Below are positions 16,965-25,458 of a stretch of DNA of 64,000 nucleotides, piece after piece. The notes beneath the pieces were generated by a model. It was not told the origin of the DNA, did no database searches, and worked only from the letters and a program-made list of their open reading frames with translations. This DNA comes from Azospirillum sp. TSH100 (GTDB taxonomy: Bacteria > Pseudomonadota > Alphaproteobacteria > Azospirillales > Azospirillaceae): contig NZ_CP039637.1 in NCBI RefSeq assembly GCF_004923295.1, positions 434,001 through 498,000 on the forward strand, read 5' to 3'. Made by a program: the position numbers and the translations under genes. The first letter of the stretch is position 1; each line of letters begins with the position of its first letter.

Positions 16965-18323
16965 CTAATCTGGACGGCTGTCGTCGAGCATCCGCAGCAA
17001 GGCCTCGCGCGGCAGCTTGCCGGTCGGGTTGCGTGGCAGGGCATCGACGAAGCGCAGGGGGCGCGGCAGGAAGATCGGGTCGATCCGCTCGCGCAGGCGG
17101 GCCAGCAGGGTCTCGGCGGTCAGGCCGGGGGCCACCACCAGGGCGGCGAGGCGGATGGTTCCGCTTTCCCCGTCCCGCGGCATGAAGAAGACGCCGTCCT
17201 TCACCCCGTCCACCGAGTTCAGATGGTGGTTGAGGAAGGCCAGCGAGCTGCGCTTACCGGCGATGTTGACCTGATCGGCGGAGCGGCCATGCAGGACGAA
17301 GCGTGTGTCGCTCTTCAGTTCGATCACGTCGGCCAGCAGGGTCTCGCCGTCGAGGAAATCGCCGGACGCCCAGGTTCCCTGTTCGTCCTGGCGCAGGCGG
17401 ATGCCGTCGATGCACAGCCAATCCGCCGTGGCGCTGGTTCGGCGGACGGCGAGCTGTCCCGTCTCCGAACAGCCGTAGATTTCGTGCAGCGGGGCGCCCA
17501 GCCGGGCTTCGGCGTCGACGGCGAGCTGCGGCGCCAGCGGGGCGGTGGCGCAGAGGATGAAGTCGAGCGGCGGCAGATCGCCGCCGTCGGCCAGCAGGGC
17601 CTGAAGATGGACCGGCGTGGTCACCAGCATACGACGGTCGGGCAGGTCGGCGAGGCTGGCGGCGATGTCGGCCGGGAAGAGGGGGCGGCCGGCGTGCAGC
17701 ACCAGACCATGCTGGATCGCCAGCAGGATGACCGACTCCAGCCCGTACATGTGCTGGTGCGGCACGGTGCCGACCAGGCCTGCGGGGCCGAGCTTTGCGA
17801 CCTCCAGTGCAGTGCCGGCGCCATGGACGCTGCGAACCAGGGTACCCCAGCTTTTCACCTGCGGCATCGGCCGGCCGGTGGAGCCGGAGGTGAATGCGAT
17901 GGCGGCCACCTGATCGGCCGGGAAGGCGAGGTCGCCGTCGAAGGGTGAACCGGTCAGGCTGTCGAGACCACCGGGGGGAAGCGCCTCGATGCAGGTCATG
18001 CCGGGATAGGCGGCGCCGGTATCGGTCAGGCAGATCAGGCCGGGATAGCTTTCCTCCAGCTGGCGCAGCGTGGTCGGTGTGTCGTTGGGAGGATGCAGGC
18101 TGATCTGCCGGCGCAGCAGGGCCGCACCGAGACCCACGGCGAAGCCCAGCCGGTCACCGCACAGGTTCAGCAGATAGGCGCTGTCGGGCAGGCGGCGGGC
18201 CAGATCACGCACGGCGGCGAGGTAGCCGCGCACCGTCACCGGTTTGCCCTCATGCAGGGCGAACAGATCGTCGGGGCCGCCGTGGCGCAGCAGCGGCAGG
18301 CGGGTGGTGGACAGCATCGTCAT
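16965..18323 (-). CDS. AMP-dependent acyl-CoA/ACP ligase (ApeH-like)
   Basis: A 452-residue member of the ANL adenylating superfamily: the P-loop-like AFTSGSTGRP near residues 145-155, YGCSETGQ, and the C-terminal hinge/lysine motif LPRNPTGKLPRE. It should activate the aromatic starter acid (4-hydroxybenzoate or 4-hydroxycinnamate in known systems) and load it onto the ACP. I chose the ATG at 18323 because it overlaps the ApeG-like stop by 4 bp; the frame is open further upstream. No gene that makes the starter acid lies in the window. Confidence 0.82.
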   Translation of the reverse strand: MTMLSTTRLPLLRHGGPDDLFALHEGKPVTVRGYLAAVRDLARRLPDSAYLLNLCGDRLGFAVGLGAALLRRQISLHPPNDTPTTLRQLEESYPGLICLTDTGAAYPGMTCIEALPPGGLDSLTGSPFDGDLAFPADQVAAIAFTSGSTGRPMPQVKSWGTLVRSVHGAGTALEVAKLGPAGLVGTVPHQHMYGLESVILLAIQHGLVLHAGRPLFPADIAASLADLPDRRMLVTTPVHLQALLADGGDLPPLDFILCATAPLAPQLAVDAEARLGAPLHEIYGCSETGQLAVRRTSATADWLCIDGIRLRQDEQGTWASGDFLDGETLLADVIELKSDTRFVLHGRSADQVNIAGKRSSLAFLNHHLNSVDGVKDGVFFMPRDGESGTIRLAALVVAPGLTAETLLARLRERIDPIFLPRPLRFVDALPRNPTGKLPREALLRMLDDSRPD

Positions 18324-18964
18324 GAGTTTGGCCGCTCCGAAAAGACGCGGACGACGTCGGCGAGGGAGCCGTGTGAGTGGTTCCGGAATTTGCGCAGTCG
18401 GTAGGCGTATTCCGTCAGGAACATCGCCGCAACCAGCGGCAGGTCGAGGACGTTGATGAAGAAGGACCAGACCGCCGGCGGGGCGACGCAGAACAGCAGG
18501 GCCGACATCGCCAGCTGGCCGGCGAAGAACAGGCACCAGGCGACGGTGACGCGGCGGGTGTAGACCAGCATCCCGTCTGTCAGGCTGCCGCGGATGCGCC
18601 GGGCGATCCAGGTGATCAGCGGCTCCCGCCCGGCCAGCAGGGTGCGGCCGAACAGGGCGAGCAGCCCGACATAGATGGCGGCATGGCTGATCGCCGAGGC
18701 GGCCAGCAGCCCGTCGCGGGCGGAACGCCAGGACAGGCCGAACAGGGCGATGGCGCCGGCCAGTGCGATCCAGCGGAAGCGCGGCACGGCGCGGCCGACC
18801 GCCAGCCCGGTAACGCCTGCCTGCACCAACGCCAGGGCCAGGGCGGTTTCGGCGTCCAGATCGGCGACGATGGCGCCATGGACCAGCAGGGGATAGAGCG
18901 CGAAGAGCGACAGGCCGACGCCCGCCGCGGTCCCACCCCTGGTCCAGGCGGCGGCGGACGGCAT
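18320..18964 (-). CDS. ApeG-like integral membrane protein (COG4648 family)
   Basis: A 214-residue protein with about six hydrophobic segments. It resembles the membrane proteins found next to the ACP and ligase genes in aryl polyene clusters (ApeG; often misnamed DNA gyrase subunit). The C-terminal block SFFINVLDLPLVAAMFLTEY followed by RLRKF is typical. Its biochemical role is unknown; it may be a scaffold for the pigment enzymes at the membrane. It starts 1 bp inside the ACP stop and ends in a 4-bp overlap with the ligase gene. Confidence 0.72.
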   Translation of the reverse strand: MPSAAAWTRGGTAAGVGLSLFALYPLLVHGAIVADLDAETALALALVQAGVTGLAVGRAVPRFRWIALAGAIALFGLSWRSARDGLLAASAISHAAIYVGLLALFGRTLLAGREPLITWIARRIRGSLTDGMLVYTRRVTVAWCLFFAGQLAMSALLFCVAPPAVWSFFINVLDLPLVAAMFLTEYAYRLRKFRNHSHGSLADVVRVFSERPNS

Positions 18965-19242
18965 CAGGCGGCTTTGAGCTGCTGGATGTGGCCGTTCAGG
19001 GTGCGCAGCGAGGCGAAGATCCTGGTGTTGTTCTCGTCATCCGCCCGCAGCTTCACCCCGTAGCTCTTGGAGACGGCGAGCGCCACCTCCAGGATGTCGA
19101 TGGAATCGAGGCCAAGCCCTTCGCCATAGAGGGGGGCGTCCGGGTCGATGTCTTCCGGGTCGGCTTCCAGGGTAAGGGTGTTCACAATCAGCGTCGCCAG
19201 ATCAAGTTCGGCTGGCGACAGGGTCTTCAAGTCACTCATCAT
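18964..19242 (-). CDS. Acyl carrier protein of the aryl polyene cluster
   Basis: A 92-residue acidic protein with the phosphopantetheine site LGLDSIDILE (Ser47). It carries the growing polyene. It is the first gene of the 13-gene minus-strand arm, so the operon promoter should lie between 19243 and about 19450. Related clusters often encode two ACPs; only one is present here. Two adjacent ATG codons (19242 and 19239) can serve as the start. Confidence 0.88.
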   Translation of the reverse strand: MMSDLKTLSPAELDLATLIVNTLTLEADPEDIDPDAPLYGEGLGLDSIDILEVALAVSKSYGVKLRADDENNTRIFASLRTLNGHIQQLKAA

Positions 19243-19667
19243 GCCTCGCTAAAGCAACGCCTGTAACTCCTGGGATATTCTACCCCTTTTGGTGTAACCA
19301 TTAGGTATAGAATGCCGTATTGGAATGACAGGATTCGCAATTTCGGACTTCACGATAGCTACGCACCCGTGGTGGCGCCATCATTATTTTGGAGTGATCA
19401 ATTTGTTTTGTTAAAGATTGATTTGTTTATAGGGGGTGTCGGCCAGCGTCCTGGCCGGCGGGCGGGGCGCACCGTTGAATGTGACATTTGGAACGCCATG
19501 GAACAGTTTTCGGTGGGGTGTTCAGTGTTCCATGCAGAAGCGGAAAACGCCCTCTCCCGGGGCGGGAAAGGGCGTTTGGAAAGGGCGCAATTGAGGGCAG
19601 GCCGACCCGAAAACACTAAACCGGGGTCGTCGGCCGGACCACCGAAAGCTTCAAAATCCTGCCTGAC
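19243..19667. promoter_or_regulatory. 425-bp region upstream of the pigment operon
   Basis: The stretch 19255-19440 is far less GC-rich than its surroundings and should contain the promoter of the minus-strand aryl polyene operon. It holds an inverted repeat ATCAAT/ATTGAT (19397-19402, 19417-19422) and a perfect 9-bp inverted repeat CATGGAACA/TGTTCCATG (19497-19505, 19526-19534). Either could be an operator, but I cannot name a regulator. A terminator-like hairpin follows at 19544-19577. No gene is seen. Confidence 0.5.
19544..19577 (-). terminator. Rho-independent-like hairpin after the MocR-type gene
   Basis: AAACGCCC (19545-19552) pairs with GGGCGTTT (19570-19577), and the stem continues inward with TCTCCC against GGGAAA with one mismatch. 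Read on the minus strand it is followed by TTTT, so it fits a terminator for the regulator gene that ends at 19668. It belongs to the CCCTCTCCC-type hairpins seen across the window. Confidence 0.6.
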
Positions 19668-21140
19668 TCAGATCACGATCCCGGCGAGGGCGGGGCTCTG
19701 GTCAAGGGTGTCGGCGAGGGTTTCGAGCATGCGGCGGCAGTCGTCGCGGCCGATGGGGGCGCCCAGGCAGATGCGCAGGGCTTCCGGCGGGGGGCCGGCG
19801 GTCAGGAAATTGTCGCTGACGGCGGCGGCGATGCCGGCGTTGCGCAGATACGCGGCGAATTCCCCGCGCGTCCAGGCTGGCGGCAGGCCCAGCCACAGAT
19901 GGAACCCTTGCGGATGGGCGGTCACGCTGGCCGGTGGCAGCAGGTCGCGTGCCAGACGCTGGCGGGCCGATGCCTCCGTCCGGATGGCGGTCAGCAAAGC
20001 GTCGGCGGTGCCGTCGGTGATCCATTGGGTGGCGATGGCGGCCGGGACCGGCGGGGTGCCGAGGATGGTGGCGCGCTGGGCGGCGGCCAGCCGCATCGCC
20101 TGACGGTTGTCGGGGGCGGCGACATAGGTGATGCGCAGGCCGGGCGCCACGCATTTGGCGAGGCCGACGACATGGAAGGTCACGTCGGGCGCCGATGCCG
20201 CGATGGGCGGCGGTGCGTCCTGCGGCAGCACGCCGTAGATGTCGTCCTCGATGATCGGAATGTTGTGGTCGCGGGCGATGGCGGCGATGGCGGTCCGGCG
20301 GTCCGCCGGCAGGGTGGCCGTGGTCGGGTTGTGCAGGGTGGGGGTGCAGTAGAGCGCCTTCGGGGCATGGGCCGCCACCGCGGCGCGCAAGGCGTCGGGG
20401 TCCAGGCCGTCACCGTCCATCGCCACCCCGATCACCCGCAGGCCGAGCTGGCGGGCAATGGCCTTGAAGCCGGGATAGGTCAGCGCCTCCGTACAGACGG
20501 TGTCGCCGGGGCGGGTCAGCATGCAGAGCAGGGCCAGCAGGGCGGATTGCGTGCCGGGGCAGACGACGATGCGGCCGGGATCGTCGAGGGTCGGCAGTCG
20601 CTTGGCGAGCCAGCGGGCACCTGCGGCGCAATCCTCCTCCGCGCTGCGGAAGCCGGCGCCGGCCTCCGGATAGCGCAGCAGCGCCTGCGGATCGAGCCGC
20701 AGCATGGCCTGGGCCAGGCCGCTGCGCATGCGGTCCAGCAACTTCGGCGAATCGGGCAGCGGCGGCTGGTTCATGGTCATGTCGATGACCGCGGCCGGGG
20801 CGGTGGGGAGTCGGCGGGGCAGGGGGGGCTGGAGCGGCGGCCTGGTCGGCGCCGTGTCCTGTATGCTGACGAAGGTGCCCTGGCCGACACGGGCGTCGAG
20901 CAGGCCGCGGCGGCGGGCCTCGCTGTAGGCGCGGCTGACGGTGGTAAGGTCCACGCCCAGCCGGTCGGCGAGCACCCGTTGCGGCGGCAGGCGCTGTCCG
21001 GCCGCCAGCCGGCCGGCGGCGATGTCGTCGGCCAGGGCGTCGGCGATGGCGAGATAGACGGGCTTGGCGCGGCTGGTCAGGTCGGGCTGCCAGATGGCGA
21101 TGTCCGATGGGTCGGCTTGCCCTGCGTGCTCGGATTGCAT
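19668..21140 (-). CDS. MocR/PdxR-type GntR regulator with an aminotransferase-like domain
   Basis: A 490-residue two-domain protein. The N-terminal winged helix-turn-helix (RLPPQRVLADRLGVDLTTVSRAY, about residues 48-70) is followed by a class I aminotransferase fold (about residues 130-480). In the motif GLAKCVAPGLRITYV the lysine is at the expected PLP position. MocR proteins sense PLP or amino-acid derivatives and control nearby metabolic or transport genes. The start at 21140 has AGGA eight bases upstream; an ATG at 21191 in the same frame is possible. No obvious target gene lies next to it, since ccoG is transcribed in the same direction upstream. Confidence 0.82.
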   Translation of the reverse strand: MQSEHAGQADPSDIAIWQPDLTSRAKPVYLAIADALADDIAAGRLAAGQRLPPQRVLADRLGVDLTTVSRAYSEARRRGLLDARVGQGTFVSIQDTAPTRPPLQPPLPRRLPTAPAAVIDMTMNQPPLPDSPKLLDRMRSGLAQAMLRLDPQALLRYPEAGAGFRSAEEDCAAGARWLAKRLPTLDDPGRIVVCPGTQSALLALLCMLTRPGDTVCTEALTYPGFKAIARQLGLRVIGVAMDGDGLDPDALRAAVAAHAPKALYCTPTLHNPTTATLPADRRTAIAAIARDHNIPIIEDDIYGVLPQDAPPPIAASAPDVTFHVVGLAKCVAPGLRITYVAAPDNRQAMRLAAAQRATILGTPPVPAAIATQWITDGTADALLTAIRTEASARQRLARDLLPPASVTAHPQGFHLWLGLPPAWTRGEFAAYLRNAGIAAAVSDNFLTAGPPPEALRICLGAPIGRDDCRRMLETLADTLDQSPALAGIVI

Positions 21141-21216
21141 GGATGTCCTGACCGTTCCCTTGCCTGTATGCGGTGGCGCCATCGGCATCATATGTGCGTT
21201 TGGATGTGGGGGCCAT

Positions 21217-21240
21217 CCCTTCTCCCCCGCGGGAGAAGGG
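21217..21240. terminator. Perfect GC-rich hairpin after ccoG
   Basis: CCCTTCTCCC (21217-21226) and GGGAGAAGGG (21231-21240) form a 10-bp perfect stem with a four-base loop. It lies 18 bp after the ccoG stop and upstream of the MocR-type gene. It belongs to the CCCTCTCCC-like hairpin family seen across the window and is probably a terminator or mRNA-stabilising element. On the minus strand no long T-run follows. Confidence 0.55.
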
Positions 21241-21258
21241 GATTTTGATGGGGGCTGG

Positions 21259-22740
21259 TCAAGGCGCCAGGAAGACGCTGTCGTGTCCGGCCGGCTGGCC
21301 GGCGCCGGTGTCGGGGGTCAGGGTGACGGTCACCGGGGTGGAGGAGGCCGCCAGCGCCGTCTGCGGCACGCGGACCTGGATGCGGTAGGTCTCCACCGCG
21401 TTGGCGCGGGCGGAGAGCGACAGCTCGGCGGTCTCGGTACCGTCGCCGGACAGGCTGAGGCTCGCCTGCGGCAGGCCGGACAGGCTGAGGCGATAGTGGC
21501 GTTCGGTCAGCGACATGTTGGAAATCTTGATGGTGTAGGCGTTCTGGATGCGGCCGTCGGTGAGCGTGACGAACAGCGGCGCCCGGTCGCGCAGGACGGA
21601 GACGTCGTTGCTGGATTTCAGCGCCAGCGCGATCGCCATCACCCCGCCGACCACGACCAGCATCAGGCCGTAGACGATGGTGCGCGGCCGGATCAGGCGG
21701 TAGCGGGCGGGCGGGGTGCCGGCGGCCTTCGCCGCTTGAGCGGTCAATGTGTCGAAACGGATCAGATCGCCGGGCCGGCCGATGCGGGCCATAACGTCAT
21801 TGCAGGCGTCGACGCACAGGCCGCAGCCGATGCATTCCATCTGGATGCCGTCGCGGATGTCGATGCCGGTCGGGCAGACATGCACGCACTGGCCGCAGTC
21901 GATGCAGTCGCCATGGCCCTTATGCGTGCGGGTGTCCCAGCCCTCGTTCTTGCGCAGGGGCGCGCGCCCCTCGCCGCGCCACTCCTGATAGGTGACGACC
22001 TGGCTCTCCTCGTCCAGCATGGCGGCCTGGATGCGCGGCCAGGGACAGACGTAGAAGCACATCTGTTCGCGCATGAAGCCGGCCATGGCGTAGGTGCAGG
22101 CGGCGATGAACAGGACCGACCCGGCGGCCAGTGCCGAAGCATTGAAACGCAGCAGATCGACGGCAAGGGACGGCGCGTCGGTCAGATAGGCGATGCCGAG
22201 GAAGCCGGTGACCAGCGAGATCGCCAGCCATGCCGCATGCTTGACCGTCTTCTTCGCCAGCCAGCCGGCGGTCCAGGGATGCTTGTCCAGCCGGATGCGG
22301 TCGCCGCGGTCGCCCTCCACCCGCCGCTCCACCCAGACGAACAAGTCGGTCCACACCGTCTGCGGACAGGTGAAGCCGCACCAGACGCGCCCGCCCAGTG
22401 CGGTCGCCAGGAACAGCCCGATGGCGGCGATGATCATCACGCCGGTGATGTAATAGACATGCTGAGGCCAGAGCTGCAGGGCGACGATGTAGAAGCGCTG
22501 GCTGCCCAGGTCGAACAGCACGGCCTGATCGGGCAGCCCCGGGCCACGGTCCCAGCGCAGCCAGGGCAGAACGGCGAACAGCGCCAGCAGCACCACACCC
22601 AGCACCGTCTTCACACGCCGGTATCGCCCGCGCACCGACTTGGGATGGATCTTGCGGTGAGGGGCATAAGCCGGCGGCGGGTCCGGATTGGCGGCCGCAT
22701 GGTCGGGGCGGCGGGTGATGATGGGCGCATCGCTGGGCAT
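21259..22740 (-). CDS. ccoG: Cytochrome c oxidase accessory protein CcoG (FixG/RdxA)
   Basis: A 493-residue membrane-bound iron-sulfur protein. Transmembrane helices lie near residues 45-62, 97-115, 155-175 and 190-210, a conserved WCGFTCPQT motif contains Cys121 and Cys125, and two ferredoxin-like CxxCxxCxxxCP clusters lie near residues 265-310. After a helix near residue 350 comes a C-terminal immunoglobulin-like periplasmic domain. CcoG takes part in copper delivery or reduction during assembly of cbb3 oxidase. It usually sits with ccoNOPQ and ccoHIS; those are not in the window, so this copy is isolated. Confidence 0.92.
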   Translation of the reverse strand: MPSDAPIITRRPDHAAANPDPPPAYAPHRKIHPKSVRGRYRRVKTVLGVVLLALFAVLPWLRWDRGPGLPDQAVLFDLGSQRFYIVALQLWPQHVYYITGVMIIAAIGLFLATALGGRVWCGFTCPQTVWTDLFVWVERRVEGDRGDRIRLDKHPWTAGWLAKKTVKHAAWLAISLVTGFLGIAYLTDAPSLAVDLLRFNASALAAGSVLFIAACTYAMAGFMREQMCFYVCPWPRIQAAMLDEESQVVTYQEWRGEGRAPLRKNEGWDTRTHKGHGDCIDCGQCVHVCPTGIDIRDGIQMECIGCGLCVDACNDVMARIGRPGDLIRFDTLTAQAAKAAGTPPARYRLIRPRTIVYGLMLVVVGGVMAIALALKSSNDVSVLRDRAPLFVTLTDGRIQNAYTIKISNMSLTERHYRLSLSGLPQASLSLSGDGTETAELSLSARANAVETYRIQVRVPQTALAASSTPVTVTLTPDTGAGQPAGHDSVFLAP

Positions 22741-23063
22741 GGATCACCTGGCACGAAGAAGACGTCCGGCCACCTGCCCACACCGATAGGCGTATGGAGA
22801 GGCAGCCATCCGACGATGAGGTTTGTATGGGTAAATCGTACGGATGTGACAAGGGGATTGTAGGGTGATTGTGGCTCGTGTGGGCTGGATGCGGCGGTGT
22901 GTCGCATATTTGTATGGATTTTGTTCTCCGGGAATCCATGCATTGTGATGGCTTGCCAGGGAATTGCGGATGGCCGCATGCCACCTTTCCGCCGCCTGCC
23001 ATTGTCGGACGGGAGTCGCGCCGCACATTGTCGTCGACCGGAGACGACCATGTGGCAGGCCCG
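22741..23063. promoter_or_regulatory. 323-bp divergent region between ccoG and the DUF1289 gene
   Basis: On the minus strand a weak promoter candidate for ccoG reads TTGTCA (complement of 22847-22852), 17 bp, then CATACA (complement of 22824-22829). I searched for an FNR/FixK box (TTGAT-N4-ATCAA) and did not find one, although ccoG genes are often under that control. The frame of the DUF1289 gene is open through part of this region, but the extra residues do not look like protein. Confidence 0.35.
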
Positions 23064-23429
23064 ATGAGCGGAAAGCGGAACAGGACGGCAGCGGACAGGA
23101 ACACGTCATACAGGGACACCAGGGATCCGTGCATCGGGCTCTGCCGTTTCGGCGGGGACGGTACCTGCCGGGGCTGTCACCGGACAAAGGCGGAGGTGAA
23201 GGGCTGGAAAAGGCTGGGCGACGCAGCCAAGGCGGCGATCAACGCGAGGATCGGGGCTGGGATTCGGCAGGGTGTCCAGGCTGCCCCGGCCGAGGGAAAG
23301 GCGCCGCGCAAGCGGCTGCGCAAGCTCGACAAGAAGATCGGCAAGCTGGAGGCGAAGCTCGCACTGCTGCGGGCGGAGCGCGGTCGGGTGGCGGATTCCG
23401 CTGGTCAGACGCTCGAAAGCTCTAGGTAA
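23064..23429 (+). CDS. DUF1289 protein with a basic coiled-coil tail
   Basis: A 121-residue protein. A DUF1289 domain (DPCIGLC, then GTCRGCHRTKAEV, about residues 20-60) contains four cysteines likely to bind a metal. After it comes a highly charged helical tail (KRLRKLDKKIGKLEAKLALLR) that should form a coiled coil and perhaps bind nucleic acid. Function is unknown; the family is short and usually lacks this tail. The start at 23064 is the last ATG before the domain; the frame is open upstream but with unlikely composition. Confidence 0.6.
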   Translation: MSGKRNRTAADRNTSYRDTRDPCIGLCRFGGDGTCRGCHRTKAEVKGWKRLGDAAKAAINARIGAGIRQGVQAAPAEGKAPRKRLRKLDKKIGKLEAKLALLRAERGRVADSAGQTLESSR

Positions 23430-23518
23430 AATTCGGCCGTTCCGCCTAGCGGGAGGCCACGCTCAAGGCTGCTATAAAGCTCGTTCGTGCAGACACTGAA
23501 CAGAGCAAGCAGGCGTCA

Positions 23519-25456
23519 ATGCCAGGGCCAGCCGTCCGCCATGGGAGCCTGTGCAACAGGATCGAAGCAGCAGGCGGCCCGGTCCGCAGGCTGGGTGCCG
23601 TCCTGTGGCTGCTTCTGGCCCCGCAGGCCGCACCGGCCCAGACGGTCGAGGATCTGTCGACCTTGTCGATCGAGGAGCTGGGGGCGATCAAGGTCACTTC
23701 GATCTCCAGGCGGCCGGAACCGTTGAGCGACGCGGCGGCAGCGGTCTATGTCATCACGGCGGAGGACATCCGGCGCTCCGGCGCCACCAGCCTGCCCGAA
23801 GCGCTGCGGCTGGCCCCCAATCTCGAGGTCGCGCGGCTGAACACCGCCGGCTACACCGTCACCGCGCGCGGCTTCAACTCGCCGGAATCCTCCAACAAGC
23901 TGCAGGTGATGGTCGACGGCCGCAGCGTCTATTCGCCGGTCGCTTCCACCGTCTTCTGGGAAGCGGTGAATGTCCCCCTGTCGGAGATCGAGCGGATCGA
24001 GGTGGTCAGCGGCCCCGGCGGCACGCTGTGGGGCGCCAACGCGGTCAACGGCGTCGTCAACGTCATCACCCGCTCCGCCGGCGACAGCACCGGCGGCTTT
24101 GCCGAGATCGGCGCCGGGTCCGGCGAGCGCAACGGCACGCTGCGCCATGGCGTGAAGACGGCGGATGGCAAGATGGCGTTGCGCGGCTATCTGACCGGCT
24201 TCGACCGGCGCAGCAGTTTCGCGGTGACGCGGGGCGATGCCTCCACCGACGCCTTCGACGGGTCGCAGGCCGGCTTCCGGCTCGACGGAACGGTGGCAGG
24301 GGGAGCGGCGTCCTACACCCTTCAGGGCGATCTGTATCGCAACCATACAGAGTGGCTCGACACCACGCTTCATGGCGGGAACCTGCTCGGGCGCTGGACG
24401 CACAAGCTTGGCGACGGGTCGTCGGTGCAGCTCCAGACCTATTACGACCAGCAGAACCGCGATTATCTGGTCGCTACCGACCGGGTGCAGACCTTCGATG
24501 TCCAGGCCCAGCACAATGTGGCGCTGGGCAGCCGGCACCAGCTGGTCTGGGGCGCGCAGTACCGGGTGTGGCAATCGGCCTTCCGCTCCCTCGTGGCTTT
24601 CGGATTTCCGGACGAGGACAAGACCATCTCGCTGGGCAGCCTGTTCGCGCAGGACGAGGTGACGCTGGCGCCGAAGCTGAAGCTTACGGTCGGGATGAAG
24701 GCGGAGCACAACAGCTATTCCGGTTTTGACCTGCTGCCGAATCTGCGGCTCGCCTGGAGGCTGTCGGATGCGCACATGCTGTGGACGGCGGTCAGCCGGT
24801 CGGTGCGCACGCCGTCGCGTGTCGACCGCGAGCTGTCGGGTGGCGGCATCCTGGCCCCCTCGCCGGATTTCCGGTCGGAGCGTCTGACCGCTTACGAGAT
24901 CGGATATCGCGGCCAGCCCACCGCCAACAGCCGGGTGGCGCTGTCGGCCTTCTACAATGTCTATGACGACCTGCGCACCACCAGCCTGACCAACGGCGGC
25001 CTGCCGATCATGCTGCGCAACGACATGGAGGGAAGCACCTATGGCGTCGAAGGCTGGGGCAGCTACGGGGTGGCCGGCTGGTGGACCTTGCAGGCCGGGG
25101 CCAACTGGCTGCACAAGAGCCTGCGGCTGAAGCCGGGGGCAAACGACCTGTCCAATTTCCAGGCCGCGGGGCAGGACCCGGCCTATCAGCTTCAGCTGCG
25201 CTCGCGGATGAACCTGACGCCGGAGGTGGAGTTCGACGCCACCCTGCGCCGGGTCGGCCGGATCGCGGTATCGAACGTCCCGGCCTATACCGAGGCCGAC
25301 CTGCATCTGGGCTGGCACGTCACCCCGGCGCTGGAGCTGTCGCTGTTCGGCCGCAATCTGCTGCATGCCCGCCATCTGGAGGCCTACGACCCGTCCAACA
25401 CCACGCCACGCGCCATCGGGCGGAGCGTCTATGCCCGCATGCGGGTGGGGTTCTGA
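23519..25456 (+). CDS. TonB-dependent outer-membrane receptor
   Basis: A 645-residue protein with a signal peptide (hydrophobic core near residues 25-36, cleavage after APAQ), a plug domain (SDAAAAVYVITAEDIRRSGATSLPEAL, then MVDGRSVY and VVSGPGGTLWGANAVNGVVNVIT near residues 130-185) and a beta-barrel ending in a C-terminal aromatic residue (RVGF). It belongs to the TonB receptor subgroup that often neighbours YfiR-like and sensor-kinase genes. The substrate is unknown. It is the first gene of a three-gene operon, and the next gene starts 2 bp after its stop. Confidence 0.9.
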   Translation: MPGPAVRHGSLCNRIEAAGGPVRRLGAVLWLLLAPQAAPAQTVEDLSTLSIEELGAIKVTSISRRPEPLSDAAAAVYVITAEDIRRSGATSLPEALRLAPNLEVARLNTAGYTVTARGFNSPESSNKLQVMVDGRSVYSPVASTVFWEAVNVPLSEIERIEVVSGPGGTLWGANAVNGVVNVITRSAGDSTGGFAEIGAGSGERNGTLRHGVKTADGKMALRGYLTGFDRRSSFAVTRGDASTDAFDGSQAGFRLDGTVAGGAASYTLQGDLYRNHTEWLDTTLHGGNLLGRWTHKLGDGSSVQLQTYYDQQNRDYLVATDRVQTFDVQAQHNVALGSRHQLVWGAQYRVWQSAFRSLVAFGFPDEDKTISLGSLFAQDEVTLAPKLKLTVGMKAEHNSYSGFDLLPNLRLAWRLSDAHMLWTAVSRSVRTPSRVDRELSGGGILAPSPDFRSERLTAYEIGYRGQPTANSRVALSAFYNVYDDLRTTSLTNGGLPIMLRNDMEGSTYGVEGWGSYGVAGWWTLQAGANWLHKSLRLKPGANDLSNFQAAGQDPAYQLQLRSRMNLTPEVEFDATLRRVGRIAVSNVPAYTEADLHLGWHVTPALELSLFGRNLLHARHLEAYDPSNTTPRAIGRSVYARMRVGF

Positions 25457-25458
25457 GC

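Noticed and set aside
16115..17044. An alternative single gene spanning the small dehydratase and the acyltransferase N-terminus
   Set aside because: Its first part is out of frame with the clear HFPGNPVIPG dehydratase; only the segment after 16633 encodes acyltransferase sequence.
22741..22868. An FNR/FixK box upstream of ccoG
   Set aside because: No TTGAT-N4-ATCAA-like match is present; only a weak promoter-like pair is seen.
22869..23063. N-terminal extension of the DUF1289 gene
   Set aside because: The extra residues have no conserved feature, and an ATG just before the domain gives the expected family start.
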